Assembly (NCBI RefSeq): GCF_036206005.1
Contig: NZ_CP108143.1
Coordinates: forward strand, 5,733,501 to 5,797,500
Source of the DNA: Streptomyces sp. NBC_00178
GTDB taxonomy: Bacteria; Actinomycetota; Actinomycetes; Streptomycetales; Streptomycetaceae
Direction of reading: 5' to 3'
DNA length: 64,000 nucleotides
This document shows positions 26,021-33,847 of the stretch, piece after piece. The notes under the pieces are model-generated. The model was not told where the DNA came from. It was given only the letters and a program-made list of their open reading frames with translations, and ran no database searches. A program made the translations under genes and the position numbers. Within the stretch, counting starts at the first letter, position 1; each line of letters starts with the position of its first letter.

Positions 26021-27030
26021 CGGTCCACCCGGACCGCTGACCCCGTGAGCTGGTCGCTGAGGAGCCGGATGTCCGCGTCCACCATGATCTGCGCAAGCTC
26101 CCGCGACTTCACCTCCGGCTTCCAGCCCAGGAGTTCCTCCGCCTTGGAGGCGTCACCGATCAGCGCGTCGACCTCGCTGGGGCGCTCGTACTTCGGGTCG
26201 TAGCGCACGTGCTCCGCCCAGTCGAGGCCCGCGTGCTCGAAGGCGTACTCGAGGAACTGCCGGACGCTGACACCCTCGCCGGTGGCCACCACGTAGTCGT
26301 CGGGTGTGTCGCACTGGAGCATCCGCCACATGGCCTCCACGTACTCGGGGGCGTAACCCCAGTCGCGTACGGCGTCGAGGTTGCCCAGGTGCAGCCGGTC
26401 CTGCAGCCCCGCCTTGATCCTCGCCACCCCTCGGGTGATCTTGCGGGTCACGAAGGTCTCGCCCCGGCGGGGGGACTCGTGGTTGAAGAGGATGCCGTTG
26501 GTGGCGAACATCCCATACGCCTCACGGTAGTTGACCGTCGCCCAGTACGCGTACACCTTGGCCACGCTGTACGGGCTGCGGGGGTGGAACGGCGTCTTCT
26601 CGTTCTGCGGGGGCGGGCTCGCGCCGAACATCTCGGACGACGACGCCTGGTACACCCGGGTCTCGATCCCGCTGGCCCGGACCGCCTCCAGCAGCCGCAC
26701 GGTGCCGAGCCCCGTGACGTCACCGGTGTACAGCGGCGCGTCGAAGGACACCCGGACGTGGGACTGGGCGCCCAGGTTGTACACCTCGTCCGGCTGTATG
26801 TCGCGCAGCAGGTTCACCAGCGCCACCCCGTCGGACAGATCGGCGTGATGCAGCACGAAGGAACGGTTCGCCTCTTCGGGCCCCTGGTAGATGTGGTCGA
26901 TCCGCTCCGTGTTGAAGCTCGACGAGCGCCGGATCAGGCCGTGGACGGTGTACCCCTTCTCGAGCAGCAGCTCCGACAGGTACGAACCGTCCTGACCCGT
27001 CACGCCCGTGATGAGTGCGGTCTTTGCCAT
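26017..27030 (-). CDS. gmd: GDP-mannose 4,6-dehydratase
   Basis: A 337-residue extended SDR that converts GDP-D-mannose to GDP-4-keto-6-deoxy-D-mannose. The NAD(P)-binding TGVTGQDGSYL is at residues 8-18, RRSSSFNTERIDHIY at 34-48, the catalytic Ser/Glu in SSSEMFG (about 130-136) and Tyr154-x3-Lys158 in YSVAKVYA. Further signature parts include FNHESPRRGETFVTRKITRG and LGNLDAVRDWGYAPEYVEAM. Length and motifs are complete. It is the first gene of an operon in which all stops overlap the next start, and it is divergent from fcl, which uses its product. Confidence 0.95.
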   Translation of the reverse strand: MAKTALITGVTGQDGSYLSELLLEKGYTVHGLIRRSSSFNTERIDHIYQGPEEANRSFVLHHADLSDGVALVNLLRDIQPDEVYNLGAQSHVRVSFDAPLYTGDVTGLGTVRLLEAVRASGIETRVYQASSSEMFGASPPPQNEKTPFHPRSPYSVAKVYAYWATVNYREAYGMFATNGILFNHESPRRGETFVTRKITRGVARIKAGLQDRLHLGNLDAVRDWGYAPEYVEAMWRMLQCDTPDDYVVATGEGVSVRQFLEYAFEHAGLDWAEHVRYDPKYERPSEVDALIGDASKAEELLGWKPEVKSRELAQIMVDADIRLLSDQLTGSAVRVDR

Positions 27031-27145
27031 GACTCCCCCCTTCTGTGGTCGCCCGTGGGGCGGTTTGTGTCACCGAAATTTCTGGATCTGAGCCGAATGC
27101 GGCAAAGGGTCACCCGGGTACCGGGCGGCTGGCAGAATCCGAGCC

Positions 27146-28129
27146 ATGACGACTGACACCCCCGGCCCGGCCCGGGAATCCGCCCTGCCCCTGCTGCGCC
27201 CGGGCGCCCGCATATTCGTCGCGGGCCACCGCGGTCTCGTCGGATCGGCGCTGGTGCGCCGCCTCACCGCCGACGGCCACGAGGTGATCACCCGCGGCCG
27301 GGACGCGCTCGACCTGCGGGAGGCCGCGCCGACCGAGGCGTTCCTGCGCGAGACCCGCCCGGACGCCGTCGTTCTGGCCGCCGCCAAGGTGGGCGGGATC
27401 ATGGCCAACAGCACCAGTCCGGTGCAGTTCCTGGAGGACAACCTCCGCATCCAGCTCGCCGTGATCGCCGGCGCGCACGCCGCCGGGATCGAGCGCCTGC
27501 TGTTCCTCGGCTCGTCGTGCATCTATCCCAAGCACGCCCCGCAGCCGATCCGTGAGGACGCGCTGCTCACGGGCCCGCTGGAGCCGACCAACGAGGCCTA
27601 CGCGCTGGCCAAGATCGCCGGCATCGTCCAGGTCCAGTCCTACCGCCGGCAGTACGGCGCCTCGTACATCAGCGCCATGCCCACCAATCTCTACGGACCC
27701 GGCGACAACTTCGACCTGGAGACCTCGCACGTCCTGCCCGCCCTGATCCGCCGCTTCCACGAGGCGAAGCGGGACGGGGCCGGTGAGGTCACGCTGTGGG
27801 GCTCCGGAAGCCCTCGCCGCGAATTCCTCCACGTCGACGACCTCGCCGCCGCCTGCGTGCGGCTGCTGGAGTCCTACGACGGGGCCGAACCCGTCAACGT
27901 CGGCTGCGGCGAGGACCTGACGATCCGTGAACTCGCCGAGACCGTAAGGGATGTGACGGAGTTCGAGGGCCGCATCGTCTGGGACACCTCCAAGCCCGAC
28001 GGCACCCCGCGCAAGCTTCTCGACGTGTCCCGGCTCTCCTCCCTCGGCTTCAAGCCGCAGATCCCCCTGCGGGACGGCATCGCCCGTACCTACGCCTGGT
28101 GGCTCGACGGCGGCGCCCCCCGCGACTGA
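27146..28129 (+). CDS. fcl: GDP-L-fucose synthase (GDP-4-keto-6-deoxymannose epimerase/reductase)
   Basis: A 327-residue extended SDR producing GDP-L-fucose from the Gmd product. The motif FVAGHRGLVGSALVRRL is at about 23-39, AAKVGGIMANSTSPVQFLED (about 80-99) is the Fcl hallmark, LGSSCIYPKHAPQPIRED carries the catalytic Ser/Cys, and Tyr-x3-Lys lies in EAYALAKIAG (about 151-160). The NLYGPGDNFD and SPRREFLHVDDLA segments are also typical. Start ATG 27146, divergent from gmd across a 115-nt gap that should hold both promoters. Confidence 0.95.
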   Translation: MTTDTPGPARESALPLLRPGARIFVAGHRGLVGSALVRRLTADGHEVITRGRDALDLREAAPTEAFLRETRPDAVVLAAAKVGGIMANSTSPVQFLEDNLRIQLAVIAGAHAAGIERLLFLGSSCIYPKHAPQPIREDALLTGPLEPTNEAYALAKIAGIVQVQSYRRQYGASYISAMPTNLYGPGDNFDLETSHVLPALIRRFHEAKRDGAGEVTLWGSGSPRREFLHVDDLAAACVRLLESYDGAEPVNVGCGEDLTIRELAETVRDVTEFEGRIVWDTSKPDGTPRKLLDVSRLSSLGFKPQIPLRDGIARTYAWWLDGGAPRD

Positions 28130-28201
28130 CCGCCCGGCCCGGCGGCCGCACCGTGTCCTGCTCCCGCGCACGCGTTTCCTCCCGCGTCCCCCCACCGTGC
28201 C

Positions 28202-29746
28202 TCAGTACGCGCCGCGGCCGTCGGTGACCGCGCGCACCGTACGGGCCAGCAGCCCCATGTCGCCGGCCACCGACCAGTTGTCGACGTACCAGAGGTCCAG
28301 CGACACCGTCTCCTGCCAGGACAGGTCCGACCTGCCGCTGACCTGCCACAGCCCGGTCAGGCCGGGCCTGACGGCCAGCCGCCGCAGCTCCCGCTCGTCG
28401 TAGCGCGAGACCTCCTCCGGCAACGGCGGACGGGGTCCTACCAGGGACATGTCACCCCGTAGCACGTTGAGGAGCTGCGGGAGCTCGTCCACGGACGTCC
28501 GGCGCAGGGCGTGCCCTATACGGGTCACACGAGGGTCGCGACGCATCTTGAACATCGGTCCCTCGCTCTCGTTCGCGGTCGCCAGCTGCTCCCTGCGCGC
28601 CTCGGCGTCCGCCACCATCGTCCGGAACTTCCACATGGTGAAGGGCCTGTTGTGCCGGCCGTGCCGGGTCTGGCGGTGGAAGACGGGACCGGGCGACGAG
28701 AGCCGCACGGCCAGGGCCACCCCGAAGAACAGGGGCGCGAGCGCCAGCAGCCCGAGCGCCGCACCGGCCCGGTCCACCACGGTCTTGAGCAGCGCCTGCG
28801 GGCCGTGCCGCAGCGGCGGCGCGACGTGCAGCAGGGTCAGCCCGGCCGCGGAGGCGGGGCGCACCCGGGCCGCCGCGACGCCGGACAGCTCCGAGAGCAC
28901 GCAGAGGGCGAGCCCGCTGTCGTGCATGCCCCACGCCAGCCGGCGCAGCCGGTCGTCGTCGAGCTGCGGGCCGGGCGCCACGAGCACCAGGTCCGCGTCG
29001 TGTGCGAAGGCGCTGCCGAGCACCGTGGACACGTCGTCGTCGGCCCGCTCCGGCGCCAGCCGGCCGGGGACGGGACTTCCGCAGCTCGGCGCCTCCGGCC
29101 CCACCGGGACGACCGCGACGGCCCTGTAGAAGTGGTCCGTACGGGAGTTGAGCAGATTCACCGCCCGGTCCAGCCCCGCGGCCTCGCCGACCACGAGGAC
29201 CCGGCGGCCACGCCGGCTCGCTGCCCGCCACCGCCCCGCCGCGGCGGCGAGGACGGCCACCCCGAGTCCGGGGACGAGGGCGGCGACGGCCGTGGCCGGG
29301 TCGAGGCCGCTTCCCGTCGTCGCCAGCAGTATCGCCAGTACGCCGACCAGCGCGAGCCAGTCGCCGACGGTGCCGTGCACCGCCCCGGCCGGTTCCCCCG
29401 GCAGCCGTCGGGCGTACCGTCCGCGCGACGCGCGCACACCGGCCCAGACGAGAGCCGCCGATGCCGCCGACGTCAGGGCCCCCGCCTGGTCGCCGGCGCG
29501 CAGCACGAGCAGTGCGGGAACTCCCAGTCCCAGCAGGTCGGTCAGGACGAGAGCGGGCACACGCGGATCGGGCAGCTTCCTCGCCCGTGGTCGTTCCGCG
29601 CGGTCGCGCCCCACGGTCGCCGGCGCTCTCCACACGCGCTCCGGAGCCACCGTGCGGTTCCGGGACGTGGCGGTACGCGGCCGTGGTGCCCCCGCCAGCC
29701 CGACAGGCCCGGATATATCCGTTTCAGGTATTTCGACATGCCCCAT
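28202..29746 (-). CDS. Polyprenyl-phosphate sugar-1-phosphate transferase (exopolysaccharide priming enzyme)
   Basis: A 514-residue bacterial sugar transferase of the WbaP/CpsE type. The N-terminal half has about four membrane helices (about 70-190) and a degenerate nucleotide-binding-like domain. The C-terminal half holds the catalytic core: FHRQTRHGRHNRPFTMWKFR (about 375-394), MVGPRPPLPEEV-like LVGPRPPLPEEVSRYDERE, and VRPGLTGLWQVSGRSDLSW. ATG 29746 is preferred over upstream starts because GGGGGG precedes it. It should start repeat-unit synthesis by moving a sugar-1-phosphate to undecaprenyl phosphate at the plasma membrane. Confidence 0.9.
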   Translation of the reverse strand: MGHVEIPETDISGPVGLAGAPRPRTATSRNRTVAPERVWRAPATVGRDRAERPRARKLPDPRVPALVLTDLLGLGVPALLVLRAGDQAGALTSAASAALVWAGVRASRGRYARRLPGEPAGAVHGTVGDWLALVGVLAILLATTGSGLDPATAVAALVPGLGVAVLAAAAGRWRAASRRGRRVLVVGEAAGLDRAVNLLNSRTDHFYRAVAVVPVGPEAPSCGSPVPGRLAPERADDDVSTVLGSAFAHDADLVLVAPGPQLDDDRLRRLAWGMHDSGLALCVLSELSGVAAARVRPASAAGLTLLHVAPPLRHGPQALLKTVVDRAGAALGLLALAPLFFGVALAVRLSSPGPVFHRQTRHGRHNRPFTMWKFRTMVADAEARREQLATANESEGPMFKMRRDPRVTRIGHALRRTSVDELPQLLNVLRGDMSLVGPRPPLPEEVSRYDERELRRLAVRPGLTGLWQVSGRSDLSWQETVSLDLWYVDNWSVAGDMGLLARTVRAVTDGRGAY

Positions 29747-29979
29747 GAACCCCCCAGCCACAGTTGCATCCCCACAAACGGGGCGCATCCGCCGATCCCA
29801 TGGACTGACGGATGCGCCCTCGCTCGGTGCACGATATCCACACACGTGCCATTTCGCTGGAGTTCTCGTGAAGTTCAGACACCTCGGGCGCTGTGATCCT
29901 CGTCCCGTTCCGGGCCCGCGTCGCGGGGCCTGCGGGGGCGCGTTCGCGGAGCGCCCGGGCCCCTGCCTAGGGTTGGAGC

Positions 29980-30357
29980 ATGGAACCGCTCTCGGAGGAA
30001 CAGACCCGCAGGCTCATCGTGATCGTGTCGGACCTGGCGAGGCAAGGGCGCACGGAAGAACTTCTGGAGTTCTTCGGCCACGGACTGCCGGTCGACGTCC
30101 AGGACCCCGAGGGGAACACCCCGCTCATGCTGGCCGCGTACCACGGACGCGAGGAGACGGTCCGGGCGCTGATCGGGCTCGGCGCCGACGTCGACCTGCG
30201 CAACGGCCGGGACCAGTCCCCCGTCGCGGGCGCCCTGTTCAAGGGCGAGGACGCGATCGTGGCCGCGCTGATCGCGGCCGGTGCCGACCTGGACGCGGGT
30301 ACGCCCAGCGCCCGGGCCGCGGCGGAGCTGTTCGGCCGGACGGCGCTGCTCGGATAG
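29980..30357 (+). CDS. Ankyrin-repeat protein next to catalase
   Basis: A 125-residue protein made of about three ankyrin repeats: EGNTPLMLAAYHGREETVRA (about 44-63), a following DLRNGRDQSPVAGALFKGED repeat, and DLDAGTPSARAAAELFGRTA. It has no signal peptide. It converges on katA, and the two share a strong terminator hairpin. An ankyrin protein beside a catalase is known in Pseudomonas aeruginosa (AnkB with KatB, where AnkB is periplasmic and supports full catalase activity). The copy here lacks an export signal, so a similar supporting role would be cytoplasmic; that is inference. GGAG in ggttggagc serves as ribosome site. Confidence 0.8.
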   Translation: MEPLSEEQTRRLIVIVSDLARQGRTEELLEFFGHGLPVDVQDPEGNTPLMLAAYHGREETVRALIGLGADVDLRNGRDQSPVAGALFKGEDAIVAALIAAGADLDAGTPSARAAAELFGRTALLG

Positions 30358-30386
30358 CCGTCGCCCGGGCGGCGCGGGCGTGCTAA

Positions 30387-30421
30387 AAGGCCCCGGACGG
30401 GCGTGCGCCGTCCGGGGCCTT
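30387..30421. terminator. Bidirectional hairpin terminator between ankyrin gene and katA
   Basis: A perfect 13-bp stem (30387-30399 aaggccccggacg and 30409-30421 cgtccggggcctt) encloses a 9-nt loop. It sits between two convergent stops (30357 and 30439). The stem starts with AA and ends with TT, with AAAA on one side, so it can act in both directions. Confidence 0.85.
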
Positions 30422-30438
30422 CACGTACTACGGCCTGA

Positions 30439-31911
30439 TCAGGCCTGCTTGCTCGCCTGCAGGGCGTCGATGGCCTTGCGGACACCCTCGCCGTACGCGG
30501 CGTCGGCCTGCGTGCAGTGGTTGATGTGGCGCTCGACGGTCGCCTTCGAGGCGCCGTCGATCGCCCGGGCGGTGTTGCCGAACAGGGCGTCCTGCTCGTC
30601 CGGGGTCATCGCCCGGAACAGGTTGCCCGGCTGCTCGAAGTAGTTGTCGTCGTCCTCGCGGTAGTCGAACCGGTCGGCGGCGGCACCGTCGAGCGCCAGA
30701 CCCGGCTCGGCGAACTGCGGCTGCTCGGCCCAGCGGCCGTAGCTGTTCGGGGTGTAGCCCGGTACGGCGCCCTGGTTGCCGTCCACGCGCAACTGGCCGT
30801 CACGGTGGTAGGTGTTGACGTTCTTCGCGCCACGGGGCTGGTTGACCGGAATCTGGTGGTGGTTGACCCCGACGCGGTAGCGGGCGGCGTCACCGTAGGA
30901 GAACAGCCGGCCCTGCAGCATGCGGTCGGGCGAAGCGCCCACGCCGGGCACGAGGTTGGCCGGGGTGAAGGCGGCCTGCTCCACGTCGGCGAAGTAGTTC
31001 TCCGGGTTGCGGTTGAGCTCGAACTCGCCTACCTCGATGAGCGGGTAGTCCTTCTTCGACCACACCTTGGTGAGGTCGAACGGGTGGTAGCGGTAGGTCG
31101 CCGCGTCCGCCTCCGGCATGACCTGGATGAAGAAGGTCCACTTCGGGTGGTCGCCGCGCTCGATGGCGTCGAACAGGTCCGCCTGCGAGGACTCGCGGTC
31201 GTCGGCGACGACCGCGGCGGCCTCCGCGTCGGTCAGGTTCTTGATGCCCTGCCGCGTGCGGAAGTGGAACTTCACCCAGAAGCGCTCGTTGCTCTCGTTG
31301 ATGAACGAGTACGTGTGCGAGCCGAAGCCGTGCATGTGGCGGTAGCCGTCGGGGATCCCGCGGTCCGACATCACGATGGTGATCTGGTGCAGGGCCTCGG
31401 GGAGGCTCGTCCAGAAGTCCCAGTTGTTCTCCGCCGACCGCAGGTTGGTGCGCGGGTCGCGCTTGACCGCGCGGTTCAGGTCGGGGAAGTGGTGGGGGTC
31501 GCGGTGGAAGAAGACGGGCGTGTTGTTGCCGACGACGTCCCAGTTCCCCTCCTCCGTGTAGAAGCGGAGGGCGAATCCGCGGATGTCGCGCTCCGCGTCC
31601 GCCGCGCCGCGCTCACCGGCGACGGTGGAGAACCGGGCGAACAGCTCGGTCTGCTTGCCGACCTCGGAGAAGAGGGCCGCACGGGAGTAGCGCGTGATGT
31701 CCTGCGTCACCGTGAAGGTGCCGAAGGCGCCGGAACCCTTGGCGTGCATCCGGCGCTCGGGGATGACCTCACGGCTGAAGTGGGCCAGCTTCTCCAGGAA
31801 CCAGACGTCCTGGAGCAGCATCGGCCCGCGCGGACCCGCGGTGACGGCGTTCTCGTTGTTCGCGACCGGTGCGCCGGCGGCAGTGGTCAGCGGCTTCGTG
31901 TTGTCAGAAAT
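30439..31911 (-). CDS. katA: Monofunctional haem catalase (start codon appears to be ATT)
   Basis: A 490-residue clade-3-like catalase that removes hydrogen peroxide. The active-site His lies in PERRMHAKGSGAFG, the distal Asn in WDVVGNNTPVFFHRDP, and the proximal haem ligand Tyr in GRLFSYGDAARYRVG. The reading frame before Met at 31821 continues with conserved N-terminal sequence (SDNTKPLTT then AGAPVANNENAV and TAGPRGP). No ATG, GTG or TTG exists in frame between an upstream stop and that Met. The codon just before SDNTKP is ATT (31911-31909), about 9 nt after GGAGG, and it overlaps the catR stop by 8 nt. The alternative is a sequence error or a start at 31821, which would lose conserved residues. 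Confidence 0.9.
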   Translation of the reverse strand: MSDNTKPLTTAAGAPVANNENAVTAGPRGPMLLQDVWFLEKLAHFSREVIPERRMHAKGSGAFGTFTVTQDITRYSRAALFSEVGKQTELFARFSTVAGERGAADAERDIRGFALRFYTEEGNWDVVGNNTPVFFHRDPHHFPDLNRAVKRDPRTNLRSAENNWDFWTSLPEALHQITIVMSDRGIPDGYRHMHGFGSHTYSFINESNERFWVKFHFRTRQGIKNLTDAEAAAVVADDRESSQADLFDAIERGDHPKWTFFIQVMPEADAATYRYHPFDLTKVWSKKDYPLIEVGEFELNRNPENYFADVEQAAFTPANLVPGVGASPDRMLQGRLFSYGDAARYRVGVNHHQIPVNQPRGAKNVNTYHRDGQLRVDGNQGAVPGYTPNSYGRWAEQPQFAEPGLALDGAAADRFDYREDDDNYFEQPGNLFRAMTPDEQDALFGNTARAIDGASKATVERHINHCTQADAAYGEGVRKAIDALQASKQA

Positions 31912-32395
31912 TGTCCTGCTCCTCCGTGTGAGAACTTCTGTTCACCGACTCCGGGTCCCCCCGGCCGCGCTCGGGCCGGCATACCGGGCACAGGCCCCAG
32001 TACGTGACCTCCACGTGGTCGATGGTGAACCCGTGGTTCCGGGGCGCGTCCAGGCGCGGAGCGTTCTGGGGACCTTCGACGTCGGCGATGGTGCCGCACG
32101 AGCGGCACACGACGTGCTGATGGTCGTCCCAGGTCTGTCCCTCGTACCGTGCCGGAGAGTTCGGCAGGTCGATCCGCCGCGCCAGTCCGGCGTCGACGAG
32201 CGTCTTGAGCACGTCGTAGACGGCTTGGGTGGAGACCGCGCCGATACGCTCGCGCACCAGCGCGAGGAGGGTGCTGACATCGGCGTGCGGGGTTTCGTGG
32301 ACCGCCGAGAGCACGGCGACCCTGGGTCGGGTCACCCGCAGTGACACTCCGCGCAGGAGGGCCGTGGCCTCGGTTTCGATCACACGCGCAGTCAA
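31904..32395 (-). CDS. catR: Fur-family peroxide regulator (CatR/PerR type)
   Basis: A 163-residue Fur-family repressor. A winged helix (RVTRPRVAVLSAVHETPHAD; recognition helix in GAVSTQAVYDVLKTLVDAGL) precedes a dimerisation domain. That domain has the metal-binding H-rich DDHQHVVCRSCGTIADVEGP stretch and a second pair in GLCPVCRPE, giving two CxxC zinc sites. The TTG start at 32395, with AGAAGAG upstream, is chosen; GTG 32383 is an alternative. It directly precedes katA, with an 8-nt overlap. CatR homologues in Streptomyces repress their own operon and catalase until oxidised. A palindrome lies just upstream. Confidence 0.88.
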   Translation of the reverse strand: MTARVIETEATALLRGVSLRVTRPRVAVLSAVHETPHADVSTLLALVRERIGAVSTQAVYDVLKTLVDAGLARRIDLPNSPARYEGQTWDDHQHVVCRSCGTIADVEGPQNAPRLDAPRNHGFTIDHVEVTYWGLCPVCRPERGRGDPESVNRSSHTEEQDNF

Positions 32396-32404
32396 CCACT
32401 CTTC

Positions 32405-32417
32405 TGGAATGATTCCA
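32405..32417. promoter_or_regulatory. Fur/CatR-like operator palindrome
   Basis: TGGAAT-g-ATTCCA is a perfect 6-1-6 inverted repeat ending 10 nt upstream of the catR start, flanked by AT-richer sequence (cttc and ataagag). The size and A/T core match Fur-family boxes. The position suits autoregulation of catR-katA. Its binding is inferred. Confidence 0.6.
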
Positions 32418-32690
32418 ATAAGAGTCCCGAATATGCCCGGATCCCGGCCCGGGGGTGCCCGCCGTCCCGTACTCCCGTCCACCCGGTCCCGGCAGCGTGA
32501 TGTCCGATTTCCGCCAGCCCTGCGGCGCGGGATGCCGCACTCTTGAGGTGTGACGACGCACGACAGCGAATACCGGGCGGCGAGCGGCCGGGCTACCGGG
32601 CCCGACGGCGCCGGCCCGGTGGCCATGACCGGTCCGGCCCGGCAGAAGACCATGACCGACGCGTCCGGAAGGACCGGGAGGACCCCGAAG

Positions 32691-33200
32691 ATGACCCTCT
32701 ACACGACAGTCGACAGCCCGCTCGGCGAGCTGCTCCTCGTGGGACGGCGGTCGGCCACCGCCCCCGGCGGTACGGCCCTCGCCTCGCTCTCCGTCCCCGG
32801 CCAGAAGGGCGGAGCGACGGTCCAGGACGGCTGGGAGGAGGACGCGGACGCGTTCACCGCGATCACCGCGGAGCTGCGCGCCTACTTCGAGGGCCGGCGG
32901 ACCGGCTTCGGCATCGAGTACACCACCGGCCGCGGCACGGACTTCCAGCGGCGCGTCTGGGCCGCACTGGAGGACATCCCGTACGGCACCACGCTCAGTT
33001 ACGGCGAGATCGCCGCGCGCATCGGGGCCTCACGTGCCGCCGTGCGCTCGGTCGGGACCGCGATCGGCGCCAATCCGCTCCTGGTCGTGCGTCCGTGCCA
33101 CCGCGTGATCGGCGCGAGCGGAGCCCTGACCGGCTACTCGGGCGGTCTCGACCGCAAGAGGCGGCTCCTGGACCTGGAGCTGCGGCACAAGGACGCCTGA
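32691..33200 (+). CDS. ogt: Methylated-DNA--[protein]-cysteine S-methyltransferase
   Basis: A 169-residue O6-alkylguanine-DNA alkyltransferase that repairs alkylated guanine by irreversible transfer to its own cysteine. The acceptor Cys is in RPCHRVIGASG (about residue 136). The helix-turn-helix/arginine-finger region PYGTTLSYGEIAARIGASRA precedes AVRSVGTAIGANPLLVVRPC, and the terminal GYSGGLDRKRRLLDLE is typical. ATG 32691 is preferred because GGGAGG (32676-32681) precedes it and the product opens MTLYTTVDSPLGELLL as in the family. A GTG at 32550 would add 47 unconserved residues. It is followed by two more genes in a likely repair operon. Confidence 0.9.
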   Translation: MTLYTTVDSPLGELLLVGRRSATAPGGTALASLSVPGQKGGATVQDGWEEDADAFTAITAELRAYFEGRRTGFGIEYTTGRGTDFQRRVWAALEDIPYGTTLSYGEIAARIGASRAAVRSVGTAIGANPLLVVRPCHRVIGASGALTGYSGGLDRKRRLLDLELRHKDA

Positions 33201-33292
33201 CCGCCGCCGCACCGCCGGGACCGGGGGCGCGGAACGGGTCACCCGGGACGGGCGCGGCCAGGGCATCGGAACGGACACAGGAGGCCCCACAC

Positions 33293-33847
33293 GTGAGCAC
33301 CATCCACCCATCCCCTCCGCCCGGTGTGGCCGGCCCGGCGGCCGGCACCGATGTCCCGGAGATTCCCGGACCGCACACCGAGGCCGAACTCGCGGCTCTG
33401 ATCGGCATGGTGTGGAGCAGAACGGAGGCCCGCTCCGGGGCCGTCGCCGTGGGCCGCAGCCGGGACACCGCCTCCCGTGCCGCCGCCGACGCGTTCACCG
33501 AGGCCTGGCGTGCGCGGGGCGGCACGGTCCTCGCCGTCGTGGACTGGCCGGAGACGGCGGCCTCCTGGCTGCGGCCCGCAACGAGACTGACCGCCGGTCC
33601 GCCCGACGCGTGGGTGGTCGCCGCCGCGCTGCCCGGATTCGCCAGGCTGGCCGTGAGGCTGCGCCGGTCCACCGCCTGGGACCCGGCCCGCACCTTCGCC
33701 TTCGCCTCCCTCCAGGACTCCCGCCTCCCGGTCCTCGCGGGCCCCGACACCGTGCACGGCCTGCGCGGCGCCACGGCGGCGGGGGGCACCTGGGACGTCC
33801 GCCACCGCTGGGTGACCTCGTACGAGGCGCCGACGCCGGTTTCATGA
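33293..33847 (+). CDS. Uncharacterised protein between ogt and an alkB-like gene
   Basis: A 184-residue soluble protein I do not recognise. GTG 33293 is preceded by AGGAGG and the stop overlaps the AlkB-like start (ATGA), so it is translationally coupled to a repair enzyme. A Pro/Gly-rich start (about 1-35) precedes an alpha/beta-looking region with alternating hydrophobic strands: SGAVAVGRSRDTASRAAADA, GGTVLAVVDWPETAASWLRP, DAWVVAAALPGFARLAVRLR, FAFASLQDSRLPVLAG. No P-loop, metal cluster or signal peptide is visible. The strand-helix pattern recalls a Rossmann-like or RecA-like core that lacks catalytic motifs. A role in alkylation damage is inferred only from position. Confidence 0.7.
   Translation: MSTIHPSPPPGVAGPAAGTDVPEIPGPHTEAELAALIGMVWSRTEARSGAVAVGRSRDTASRAAADAFTEAWRARGGTVLAVVDWPETAASWLRPATRLTAGPPDAWVVAAALPGFARLAVRLRRSTAWDPARTFAFASLQDSRLPVLAGPDTVHGLRGATAAGGTWDVRHRWVTSYEAPTPVS

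Noticed and set aside
27031..27145. Possible small RNA or riboswitch in the gmd-fcl gap
   Set aside because: No stable conserved fold or terminator was apparent; ordinary divergent promoters explain the gap.
32550..32690. Upstream GTG start for ogt
   Set aside because: The extra 47 residues are low complexity and unlike the family, while ATG 32691 has a good GGGAGG site and the expected N-terminus.
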